A stretch of DNA of 64,000 nt, from NCBI RefSeq assembly GCF_051201015.1, contig NZ_JBPEHI010000006.1, one strand, 5' to 3'. A program made the translations under genes and the position numbers. The notes beneath the pieces were generated by a model. It saw only the letters and a program-made list of their open reading frames with translations, was not told where the DNA came from and searched no databases. This document shows, piece by piece, positions 25,414 through 33,491 of the stretch. Each line of letters begins with the position of its first letter. Within the stretch, counting starts at the first letter, position 1. This DNA comes from Petrimonas sulfuriphila (GTDB lineage: Bacteria; Bacteroidota; Bacteroidia; Bacteroidales; Dysgonomonadaceae).

Positions 25414-26376
25414 TCAATTCCTGGGAACAGTTAATTTCGGTATCAGGTATTCTTGGGAAATATAAAGTTTATCCACCTCCCCTTCTTGTTTGAATTCGAC
25501 TTTTCCGATGTACATCTTTCGCGGGTGTATATTTTTATCGTCATGATGTGCATGAAAAACTATTCGCAAATCCCCCTTCTTGTCCCTGAATAATGCACTG
25601 TGCCCTACACCAACCAGATTACCGGGTTTCTGAAGCAGGGGATTATCCGGATACTTTGTCCACTCGCCCATGATATCCGTTGCAATAGCACACCCGACAC
25701 CATAGAACGGGCTTTCATAGCTGTTTGCGGAGTACGTCATGTAATACATGCCGTTATGTTTTGTTACGAAAGCACCTTCATTTACCCTGGGCCATACATT
25801 TTCCCATTCCTGAGATACATGAATACAAGGATGCAACGTTTGCTTTTTGATGGTTATCAGATCCTCTTCCAGTTCTGCGACCCAGATATTTAGCCCGTTA
25901 TTAAACCGATCGAAGAAAAGGTAAGGAGTTCTGTCATCATCGATAAACAGAGAATTATCAATTGTCTTTTCACCTTCCAGCATCGGTTTTTTAACCTCCT
26001 GGATAAACGGACCCAACGGAGAATCAGAAGTTGCTACACACATATGTTCTTCTGCAGTATAATACATGTAAAACTTCCCGTTAACGTAATATACTTCAGG
26101 TGCCCAAAACCATTTGTCACCAAAAGAGTTATCTTTGTGTAAAGCAAGGCCAGGAACTTCCTTCCATCCGTTAAGATCGTCCGAAGTATAAACTTCAATT
26201 CCATCTTCGGAATGGGTGCCATAAGCGTAATATACGCCCTCGTATAGCATAATGAATGGATCGGCCAGCAAAACAGAATTCGTGTAGGAAGCTATGTCAA
26301 CCGTCTTATCAACTCCTTTACAGGAAGACGATACAATTAGGAGCAAACTTATGAGAAGCAGAGCAGATATTGGCAT
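25414..26376 (-). CDS. GH43-family glycoside hydrolase, lipoprotein
   Basis: The 320-residue protein has a leader ending in a lipobox-like SSSC. It is a five-bladed propeller enzyme of GH43 type: the catalytic base region LADPFIMLYEGVYYAYGTH near residue 36, the pKa-modulating Asp in TIDNSLFIDDDRTPYLFFD near 140, and the general acid region NEGAFVTKHNGMYYMTYSAN near 200. GH43 enzymes cleave alpha-L-arabinofuranosides, beta-xylosides or galactosides with inversion. The start at 26376 follows an AGAAAGATG-type ribosome-binding site. It may be co-transcribed with the GH2 gene 167 bases downstream. Confidence 0.92.
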   Translation of the reverse strand: MPISALLLISLLLIVSSSCKGVDKTVDIASYTNSVLLADPFIMLYEGVYYAYGTHSEDGIEVYTSDDLNGWKEVPGLALHKDNSFGDKWFWAPEVYYVNGKFYMYYTAEEHMCVATSDSPLGPFIQEVKKPMLEGEKTIDNSLFIDDDRTPYLFFDRFNNGLNIWVAELEEDLITIKKQTLHPCIHVSQEWENVWPRVNEGAFVTKHNGMYYMTYSANSYESPFYGVGCAIATDIMGEWTKYPDNPLLQKPGNLVGVGHSALFRDKKGDLRIVFHAHHDDKNIHPRKMYIGKVEFKQEGEVDKLYISQEYLIPKLTVPRN

Positions 26377-26427
26377 GTTTTCATCTTTCTAAAAGGCAGA
26401 AGAAAATGTTTGTGAGGCTATCTAATA

Positions 26428-26457
26428 AGAAAAAGGCGACCAAAAAAGTGATCGCCT
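26428..26457 (-). terminator. Rho-independent terminator after the DUF349 gene
   Basis: Read on the - strand, a GGCGA/TCGCC stem with a loop of about 12 bases is followed by a T-run with one interruption. It lies about 20 bases after the DUF349 stop and before the start of the GH43 gene, so the two genes are separately terminated. Confidence 0.7.
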
Positions 26458-26477
26458 AACTTTTATCATAAAAAATA

Positions 26478-28547
26478 TTAGAGTTCATCGTCTATGGCTG
26501 CAATTTTTTTCACCAGCAACTCAAGCTCTGATTTTATTTTTTTCATCTTCTGGTTCATATCGTCCACCAGGTTGTTGCCTTTTTTCGACGAAACCGACAA
26601 GAAGCCGATGTTGTTTTCGTACGTTTGCAATTCCACTTTCATACGCTCATATTGGCGCATCAGCCTTTCCCGTTCACGCAACAATTGGCCTTTGGCATTA
26701 TCCGATCTGGCTATATCCGAGATGTTCGACCTGAAACTGTCTAATTTCCGGTCGGTTTTATCGATATTCAACCTGTCGAACTGAGCTTCGGTAGCATCAT
26801 AGAACTCTTTGTAAGCCCTGTCCTTAACCTTGAAAGGCACGTGTCCGATACCATACCACTCATCCATTAGTTCCCTTAACAGCGGCAACGCCTGTTCAGG
26901 AGTGAGGGTGGTATCCAGCATGTTTATCTTCTCCACGATCTCTTTTTTCTTTTCGAAATTTCTGGCCTCTTCATCGTGTTGAGTGGAGGTGTGGAGTTTC
27001 TTTTGTTCAAAGAAATAATCACAAGCGGCAATAAACCGTTTCCACGTGCTGTCCACATATTTGCGGGGAACAATACCAATGGTTTTCCACTCTTTCTGAA
27101 TAGAAATCATTTCCTGGGTTGTTTTTTTCCAATCCTGGCTATCCTTTAAGGCTTCGGCACGTTCACAAAGAGCAACTTTCTTTTTCAGGTTTTCCTCCAT
27201 TTCGCCGTGCATCGATTTGTAGAAATCGTTTTTATTACGGAAAAAGAAGTCACAGGCAGCACGGTAACGGTCGTATATTTTGGTGTTCCATTTTTTTGGC
27301 ACATAGCCTATCTCACGCCATTGCTTCTGAATATCAAGAACTTCCTTGATCTTGTTGTTCCAGTCCCTAACGGAGTTTAATTTCGAATAATCGATGGCTT
27401 CAAGGGTTTCGCACAACGCGGTTTTAGCCGCCAGATTCTCCTCTTCTTTCCCTTTAAGGCTTTCGAAATGAGATTGATACTTTTTATTGATTAGGGTAGA
27501 AGCTGCTTTAAAACGGTTCCAGATTTCTTCGCGGTCTTTGCGAGAAACCGGGCCTACATCACGCCACTCCTGGTGAAGATTTTGCAGTTGATGAAACGCC
27601 GAAACCACATCCGGTTCTTCGTCGAGCCTTTCGGCTGCTTCGCAAAGTTCGGTCTTGAGTTCCAGATTTTTTTTGAAGTCGTATTCACGGAACTCGTTGT
27701 TGATGCGCACCAGGTCGTAAAATTTTTCCACATGGCGTTGGTATTCTTTCCAAAGTTCATTCACTTTGGTCTGTGGTACAAGTTTAATCTCGTTCCACTG
27801 TTGCTGAAGTGAGCGGAACTCCTGATAAGTTTTGTTAAAATCCTCCTGGCTTTGATTTTCGGCAAGGTGTCTTACCTGATCGATAATCGCCATTTTTTTA
27901 GCAACATTCTTTTCCTTTTCCGCATCTTCACGGGCGAGAATTACAGCACGTTTTTCTTTTATTTTTTGAATCAGTTCCTTACCTTCGGCATAGATTTCCG
28001 ATTCATTAACAACAAAATCGATAGACTCGCCTCCCGATTCGAGGAAAACAGCTTTTTGCGCTTCGGTTTCGTTGCGAAGTGAACGGTAAAATTGATTTTT
28101 CACCTCATCCACTTCTCTTCGCTGAGGATGGTCGGAAGCCAGCAAATTCCTGAGTTTCTGCACAATCTCTTCTATGGCCAATAACTCCGTGGAATCATCA
28201 TCCGAAACGCTGTTTTCATCTACTTCTTCCTCCGCATCTTCAGTTTCCGCATTCACACCTTCTGGAGTTTCTATATCGTAATTGATTTCACCCTCCTCTC
28301 CGTCAACAGATTTTTCGGTTTTCAGCTCCGAATCAGGCGCTTGTTCCGTTTCGGCATCCTTTACCGGCTCTGTTTCAGCCACTTCTGGTTCCGCAACTGT
28401 TTTTTCTGCCTCTACCGGCTCTCCGGAAGTGGTTTCAACGGGCTCCGCAGATACTTTTTCTTCCTGGGGAAGTTGGTCAATAGTTTCTTCAGCCTTACCT
28501 TCCCTGTTTTCAGGAAGTTTCTCATTTTCAAGATTGTTACTATTCAT
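26478..28547 (-). CDS. DUF349-repeat protein
   Basis: The roughly 689-residue cytoplasmic protein has a highly acidic, Glu/Pro/Val-rich and probably disordered N-terminal 120 residues, then a long helical region. At least five DUF349 modules can be recognised from their Trp-x-x-(I/V)-G-x-(V/I)-P cores: WNEIKLVP, WRDVGPVS, WREIGYVP, WKTIGIVP and WYGIGHVP. A coiled coil closes the C-terminus. DUF349 proteins are widespread in Bacteroidota and have no established function. I chose the ATG at 28547 over the in-frame TTG one codon before. The 250 bases between it and the divergent gene at 28803 are AT-rich and hold promoters only. Confidence 0.85.
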   Translation of the reverse strand: MNSNNLENEKLPENREGKAEETIDQLPQEEKVSAEPVETTSGEPVEAEKTVAEPEVAETEPVKDAETEQAPDSELKTEKSVDGEEGEINYDIETPEGVNAETEDAEEEVDENSVSDDDSTELLAIEEIVQKLRNLLASDHPQRREVDEVKNQFYRSLRNETEAQKAVFLESGGESIDFVVNESEIYAEGKELIQKIKEKRAVILAREDAEKEKNVAKKMAIIDQVRHLAENQSQEDFNKTYQEFRSLQQQWNEIKLVPQTKVNELWKEYQRHVEKFYDLVRINNEFREYDFKKNLELKTELCEAAERLDEEPDVVSAFHQLQNLHQEWRDVGPVSRKDREEIWNRFKAASTLINKKYQSHFESLKGKEEENLAAKTALCETLEAIDYSKLNSVRDWNNKIKEVLDIQKQWREIGYVPKKWNTKIYDRYRAACDFFFRNKNDFYKSMHGEMEENLKKKVALCERAEALKDSQDWKKTTQEMISIQKEWKTIGIVPRKYVDSTWKRFIAACDYFFEQKKLHTSTQHDEEARNFEKKKEIVEKINMLDTTLTPEQALPLLRELMDEWYGIGHVPFKVKDRAYKEFYDATEAQFDRLNIDKTDRKLDSFRSNISDIARSDNAKGQLLRERERLMRQYERMKVELQTYENNIGFLSVSSKKGNNLVDDMNQKMKKIKSELELLVKKIAAIDDEL

Positions 28548-28802
28548 CAATTCACTCTTCCTATTTTAATCCCAACCAACATAGTTGAGATATATTGCTA
28601 CATAAACGTCTTTTGGTAAAATAAGTTTACGTTCAATTTGTTTAACTTATCCTATAAATTATATACAAATTAACGAATTTTTTTTCTCATATCATCGATT
28701 TTTCATGTTTATTTACAAAAAACCGCGTAATAATTGTATTTTTGTAAACTGAATTATTTGTTATTCAGCAGATAACATTAAATTCGATAAATAACGTTTG
28801 TT

Positions 28803-29252
28803 ATGGAAGACCTGAAAATTGTTTATTCGTTACCGTCGAAAGTGAAGATTACCGCATTGGTTGCCGGAGGGTTTCTGTTTGCGCTGGCTGTTGGAGTCAG
28901 CATATCCCAGGCTATACACGCCAGCTTGGATTTTCTGTTTTATGTTGGGGTAGCAGGAGTTGTTTTAGCGGCACTATTGGTGTTTACAGTAACCGTTTGG
29001 CAATCGGATTTTATTGTGGAAATTGATAACGATGAATTTCGAGTTAAATTACCTAAACAACGCATAAACGGTTCCATCTTGTGGGAAACGGTCACACAAC
29101 TGGGTATCGGGCTAAGCTACCTGACACTGACTACTACCGGGACCAACTACAAGATAGACCTGGGTAACCTTAAATACAACGACTTAAAAAGGATTAAGGC
29201 CAAACTGATTGAGGTCTGCGAGGCAAAAAACATTCCTTTCGGGAATATTTGA
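28803..29252 (+). CDS. Small membrane protein with PH-like C-terminal domain, unknown
   Basis: The 149-residue protein has two membrane helices (about residues 16-38 and 43-66) followed by a soluble domain with alternating beta strands and a C-terminal helix. This layout is like YdbT/bPH-type membrane proteins, but the match is structural impression only. The divergent DUF349 gene lies on one side; the der stop codon on the other strand is 17 bases past its end. A TATTTTTG element at 28737-28744 could be its -7 box. Confidence 0.6.
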   Translation: MEDLKIVYSLPSKVKITALVAGGFLFALAVGVSISQAIHASLDFLFYVGVAGVVLAALLVFTVTVWQSDFIVEIDNDEFRVKLPKQRINGSILWETVTQLGIGLSYLTLTTTGTNYKIDLGNLKYNDLKRIKAKLIEVCEAKNIPFGNI

Positions 29253-29269
29253 GGACCATCATTATGTCA

Positions 29270-30583
29270 TCACTTTTCCCGGAAAAAAACATTAATCGGC
29301 GTTCCGGTGAAGTTCCAGTTTTCACGCATCCGGTTTTCGATGAACCGCTTATAAGGCTCTTTGATCCATTGGGGAAGGTTGCAAAAAAACACAAAAGAGG
29401 GAACTTGAGTGTTTGGCAGTTGCGTTATATACTTAACTTTTATGTACTTCCCTTTATTTGCCGGTGGCGGAGTCCTTTCAATAATAGGCAGCATCACTTC
29501 GTTAAGTTTGTGCGTAGGCACTTTTTGTTTTTTGTTCTGATATACCTCTTTTGCCAAATCCATCACTTTCAGAATCCGTTGTTTAGTTAAGGCTGAACCA
29601 AAAATAATGGGGAAATCAGTGAACGGTGCAAATCGTTCGCGAATAATGTTCTCGAAGTTCTTTATCAGGTTGTTGTCTTTTTCTTCAATTAAATCCCATT
29701 TATTGACGAACACCACCAGGCCCTTCCGGTTTTTCTGGATCAGTGAGAATATATTCAGGTCCTGGCTTTCTATTCCTCGCGTGGCATCAATCATAAGGAT
29801 ACAGACATCAGCCTCCTCAATGGCACGGATGGAGCGGATAACCGAGAAATATTCCAGGTCTTCCGTCACTTTTCCTTTTTTGCGAATCCCTGCAGTATCG
29901 ATGAGGTAAAAATCCATCCCAAACTTATCATACCGGGTATAAATGGAGTCCCGGGTAGTACCGGCAATCTCGGTCACGATATTGCGTTCTTCACCCACCA
30001 GAGCATTTACGATCGATGATTTCCCGGCATTGGGACGGCCAACAACAGCGAACTTGGGAATATCTGCTAATTTTTCCTCTTCACCTTCTTTCTTGAACAA
30101 CGACGAAACGTGATCCAACAGATCACCCGTTCCCGAACCATTGATGGCCGAAATAGGAAAAGGATCACCTAGCCCCAGCGTATAAAACTCTGCCGATTGA
30201 TGACCGATCTCAAAATTGTCGGCTTTGTTGGCAACCACGACTACAGGCTTGCCGGAACGACGCAGCAAATGAGCCACCCCATTATCCAGGTCGGTAAGCC
30301 CGTTCATTACGTCAACAACAAAAAGGATCACGTCGGCTTCTTCCACCGCGATCTGTACCTGCTTGTTTATTTCGTCCTCCATTATATCGTCGGAATTGAC
30401 TACCCAGCCGCCGGTATCGACCAGCGAAAAGTCTTGTCCGCTCCAATTGACTTTTCCGTACAAACGGTCGCGTGTGGTTCCCGATACATCGGTAACAATA
30501 GCCTGGCGGCTTTGTGTTAACCGGTTAAATAACGCTGATTTCCCGACGTTCGGGCGTCCAACTATAGCTACTAAGTTTCTCAT
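29270..30583 (-). CDS. der: Ribosome-assembly GTPase Der (EngA)
   Basis: Der is the double-GTPase that helps mature the 50S ribosomal subunit. The 437-residue protein has two tandem G domains: the first with GRPNVGKSALFN at residue 8 and DTGG, the second with GRPNAGKSSIVN near 183, DTAG, and NKWD near 300. A KH-like C-terminal domain follows (about 350-437). Length and motif order are those of the family. The gene for the related GTPase Era lies 85 bases upstream on the same strand, so the two probably form an operon. Confidence 0.98.
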   Translation of the reverse strand: MRNLVAIVGRPNVGKSALFNRLTQSRQAIVTDVSGTTRDRLYGKVNWSGQDFSLVDTGGWVVNSDDIMEDEINKQVQIAVEEADVILFVVDVMNGLTDLDNGVAHLLRRSGKPVVVVANKADNFEIGHQSAEFYTLGLGDPFPISAINGSGTGDLLDHVSSLFKKEGEEEKLADIPKFAVVGRPNAGKSSIVNALVGEERNIVTEIAGTTRDSIYTRYDKFGMDFYLIDTAGIRKKGKVTEDLEYFSVIRSIRAIEEADVCILMIDATRGIESQDLNIFSLIQKNRKGLVVFVNKWDLIEEKDNNLIKNFENIIRERFAPFTDFPIIFGSALTKQRILKVMDLAKEVYQNKKQKVPTHKLNEVMLPIIERTPPPANKGKYIKVKYITQLPNTQVPSFVFFCNLPQWIKEPYKRFIENRMRENWNFTGTPINVFFREK

Positions 30584-30636
30584 ATTCTTTTAAGACTATC
30601 AGACAAAAGACATTAGGCTTTCAGACTGATAAATTT

Positions 30637-30654
30637 AATTTGTAATTTGTAATT
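30637..30654. repeat. AATTTGT heptamer tandem in the era-der gap
   Basis: The heptamer aatttgt occurs twice in tandem with a partial third copy. The first 14 bases match 13 of 14 bases of the complement of 36374-36387, between the gcvP start and the metallo-hydrolase stop. This may be a small dispersed intergenic element or simply AT-rich sequence. Confidence 0.35.
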
Positions 30655-30668
30655 GATAATTGGAAATT

Positions 30669-31562
30669 CTATTCCAACTTGTACCCGAAATTCTTCAACA
30701 GATTGTCCCTGTTTCGCCAGTCTTTTTCTACTTTAACGTAAAGTTGCAAGAATACTTTTTTTTCAAAAAACAGTTCGATGTCTTTTCGCGCCAGGGTACC
30801 CAGTCTTTTCAGCGACTCCCCTTTATGGCCGATTACGATGCCCTTTTGTGTATCTCTCTCCACCAAGATAATGGCGCGGATACGGATAATGTCCGTTTCT
30901 TCCTTAAATTCTTCCACTATCGCTTCAATGGAATAGGGAACCTCTTTCTGATACAGCAACAAAGCTTTTTCGCGGATGATCTCGTTAACAAAGAACCGGG
31001 CAGGCTTATCCGTCAGCGCATCTTTCTCAAAGTAAGGCGGTGACTCGGGCAAAAGCTCTAAAATGCGCTTTTGCACCCTGTCAATACTGAAGTTATTGAG
31101 TGCTGATATGGGGTAAATTTCAGCATCCGGCAACATCTCGTGCCACGTATCAACCATTTTTTCAAGTTCCGTTTGTGTGGTCTGGTCAATTTTATTGATA
31201 AGCAATAAAACCGGAAGGTTCAACCGTTGTACCTTGGAGAGGAATTCATCGTTTTTATCGGTTTTTTCCACTACATCGGTCACGTACAGCAACACATCGG
31301 CATCATCAAGCGCGGATAACGAGAAGTTAAGCATCTGCTCCTGTAGCTTGTAGTTGGGACGAAGCACACCGGGCGTATCGGAATACACTACCTGGTATTC
31401 AGGGGTGTTTACGATGCCGATAATGCGGTGACGCGTGGTTTGCGATTTGGGCGTTATTATGGATAACTTTTCGCCTACCAGCCGGTTCATCAGCGTGGAT
31501 TTTCCCACGTTGGGATTTCCCACAATGTTTACGAATCCGGAACGATGATTTTGTTGCTGCAC
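30669..31562 (-). CDS. era: Ribosome-assembly GTPase Era
   Basis: Era binds the 3' end of 16S rRNA and takes part in 30S maturation. The 297-residue protein has the G1 motif GNPNVGKSTLMN at about residue 15, the G3 motif DTPG near 61 and G4 NKID near 125, then a KH domain with IVIGHKGESLKRLG near 237. It starts about 20 bases after a predicted transcription start from a TTG-N18-TATCTTTG promoter at 31589-31617. Der follows downstream on the same strand. Confidence 0.98.
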   Translation of the reverse strand: MQQQNHRSGFVNIVGNPNVGKSTLMNRLVGEKLSIITPKSQTTRHRIIGIVNTPEYQVVYSDTPGVLRPNYKLQEQMLNFSLSALDDADVLLYVTDVVEKTDKNDEFLSKVQRLNLPVLLLINKIDQTTQTELEKMVDTWHEMLPDAEIYPISALNNFSIDRVQKRILELLPESPPYFEKDALTDKPARFFVNEIIREKALLLYQKEVPYSIEAIVEEFKEETDIIRIRAIILVERDTQKGIVIGHKGESLKRLGTLARKDIELFFEKKVFLQLYVKVEKDWRNRDNLLKNFGYKLE

Positions 31563-31950
31563 TTATTGGACACTTTGGGTTTGAGGTGCAAAGATACGAA
31601 AAAAAGAGATATGTCAATTAAAGAGCAAACAAGCAATACAAAATAATTGTTCCCCGACAGCACTATTTTATGTCAATATGTTTTATAAAATTCCTTAGTA
31701 AAATAAATTGACATATAGCAACTGATGGCTAAGAGATTGCAAATAACAGAAGATTGGGTTACCGATATTCATATTCTTTCATGCCAAACCTTACTTTAAT
31801 GGGGTTAATGCGAAATAATGAAATTTAATAAAACCTAAATCCTAATTAATTTGAGAACATTTTTAATTATTTACACATATTTAACGTATTCATAAGCAGC
31901 GTTTTCCAAATTTTTTCATCTTTCATATACAACATTAAAAATAATATAAA
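31563..31950. other. AT-rich intergenic region between era and the DUF4377 gene
   Basis: The gap of 388 bases holds the era promoter at its left end and then very AT-rich sequence. I find no open frame with recognisable protein features, no RNA gene and no clear TAnnTTTG element for the rightward DUF4377 gene. It marks the left border of the AT-rich cassette 31951-33293. Confidence 0.5.
31589..31617 (-). promoter_or_regulatory. Bacteroidota-type promoter for era
   Basis: On the - strand, TTG (31617-31615) is followed after 18 bases by TATCTTTG (31596-31589), a match to the TAnnTTTG -7 box of the primary Bacteroidota sigma factor. Transcription would start near 31582, about 20 bases before the era ATG. 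Confidence 0.55.
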
Positions 31951-32301
31951 ATGAAAACAAAAATTTATTTTTTAGCTACAACATTATTGTTATTATTTGG
32001 CTGTGACAAAGCAGAGGTCAATTACACAGAAGTAGAGCTCATCGTTTCTTCTGAGTTGTTATTTGCAATAGACCCAATTTCAACAATTGAGACTTCCTAC
32101 CTCCAAGTAAAGGAAATAGGGGCTAAAACCGATTATTGGTTAAATATTTATGGAATTAAAGGATTTGAATATGAGCCTGGTTACGAATATCTGTTAAGAG
32201 TGTATAAAAAAACTTCAGATAAGCGATTGCAAGATATTCCCAATGTAGAATACACATTAATAAAAATTATTTCTAAAACCAAGAAACAAGAAGAATCATG
32301 A
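31951..32301 (+). CDS. DUF4377-like lipoprotein
   Basis: The 116-residue protein has a lipoprotein leader with a FGC lipobox followed by Asp-Lys. The tail matches the DUF4377 pattern: an early strand region with TEVELIVSSE, a Tyr/Trp motif (DYWLNIYGIKGFEYEPGYEY) and then LLRVYKK. DUF4377 domains are found in secreted or surface lipoproteins of Bacteroidota, with unknown function. Its stop overlaps the start of the astacin-like gene by 4 bases (ATGA), indicating translational coupling. The region is clearly more AT-rich than flanking era and gcvP. Confidence 0.75.
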   Translation: MKTKIYFLATTLLLLFGCDKAEVNYTEVELIVSSELLFAIDPISTIETSYLQVKEIGAKTDYWLNIYGIKGFEYEPGYEYLLRVYKKTSDKRLQDIPNVEYTLIKIISKTKKQEES

Positions 32302-33293
32302 AAAAAACCAATTTTTATTTTCTAATTATCATAGGAATTCTGTTAGGATCTTGTGATAAAATGGTTGAGTCAATTGATGTAAATACATACCAATCCCAAC
32401 CGAAATTATATTCATATGATGAGTTAATGGATGAAGTTGCCTTTCCATCACAAGGTGAACTAGTGGAGATTGAAAATGGGCTTACTTTACGTAAAATAGA
32501 TGAAAATTGTTATGTTTATGGCTTAGATATGCTTCTCACGAAAGAACAAATCGAAGATTTAAATGACATAATTAATTCTTCGTATCAAAATCAAACAAGA
32601 GGAACAATTGTTACACAAACAAAATATAATTGGCCGAATAAAACAATCCCATATACATTTAATTCCAATCTTACCACAGCACATAGAAATATGATTAATC
32701 ATGCAATCGATGTATGGCGAACTCAAACACAAATCAAATTTGTTCCGCGGACCAATCAAAGAGATTATGTGGAATTTATAGCGGGGGATGGAAATTCATC
32801 ATATGTGGGTAGAATTGGAAGAAAACAGGAAATTACTATTCATAAAACATTGGGCACGGCAGGAAATATGATCCATGAAATAGGGCATGCAGTAGGCATG
32901 CTTCATGAACATCAAAATTTTGTACGCGATAATGCCATTATTGTTCATGAAAATAATATAAAGGCAGCATTTGTAGGTCAATTTAAAAAAATTACAGGAA
33001 ACCAACATGTACACAATTCTGGAATTTATGACATGGGGTATCCTTTTAGTTCAATTATGATGTATCCATCGCTTAATTCTTTTGCGATAGATATTACTCA
33101 ACCGACAATGACTATAAAACCTTCTTATCTTTGGGGAGGCTCATATCGTACTGGAGATATTTGGATATCTCAACGTAAATTCCTAACAGCAAGTGATAGG
33201 GCTGTTGTAGCTTTGAAGTATGAATATCCTTATGACGCAGCAACTGACACTTCTTTAACGCATGAAATAATTTATGGCCCTCCCACTCCTTAG
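32298..33293 (+). CDS. Astacin-like (M12A) zinc metalloprotease, lipoprotein
   Basis: The 331-residue protein has a lipoprotein leader (LLGSCDK), a propeptide-like region to about residue 100 and an astacin-type catalytic domain. The zinc motif HEIGHAVGMLHEH has H193, H197 and H203 as ligands with E194 as the catalytic base. The Met-turn is SSIMMYP near residue 253, with the Tyr that is usually the fifth ligand; the canonical SxMHY is SIMMY here. The usual RxDRD after the zinc motif is changed to QNFVRDN. Astacins are secreted endopeptidases. The surface lipoprotein form coupled to a DUF4377 partner suggests a two-part surface proteolytic unit (inference). The gene is AT-rich. Confidence 0.88.
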   Translation: MKKTNFYFLIIIGILLGSCDKMVESIDVNTYQSQPKLYSYDELMDEVAFPSQGELVEIENGLTLRKIDENCYVYGLDMLLTKEQIEDLNDIINSSYQNQTRGTIVTQTKYNWPNKTIPYTFNSNLTTAHRNMINHAIDVWRTQTQIKFVPRTNQRDYVEFIAGDGNSSYVGRIGRKQEITIHKTLGTAGNMIHEIGHAVGMLHEHQNFVRDNAIIVHENNIKAAFVGQFKKITGNQHVHNSGIYDMGYPFSSIMMYPSLNSFAIDITQPTMTIKPSYLWGGSYRTGDIWISQRKFLTASDRAVVALKYEYPYDAATDTSLTHEIIYGPPTP

Positions 33294-33437
33294 TAACAGT
33301 AATATTTTAGAAATTTGAAAAATTCCGTCAACAGATAATGAATAACCTTATGAAAATTAAATTATTAACCACTTTCACACATTGATATCAGCAACCATTA
33401 TTCGGTATAAGACTTTCATCCGTCGGAAAATTTATTA

Positions 33438-33477
33438 ATACACTACTGCCTACTTATTAAAATAGGCAGTAGTGTAT
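33438..33477. terminator. Bidirectional hairpin between the protease gene and gcvP
   Basis: A perfect 15-base-pair stem (33438-33452 with 33463-33477) has a 10-base A/T loop. It lies between the + strand protease gene ending at 33293 and the - strand gcvP stop at 33492, and can terminate both. The stem ends 15 bases from the gcvP stop codon. Confidence 0.75.
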
Positions 33478-33491
33478 AGTATATCATTATG

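Noticed and set aside
30590..30660. Possible CRISPR-like repeats between era and der
   Set aside because: The repeated units are short (7-9 bases), degenerate and without regular spacers; no cas genes are present.
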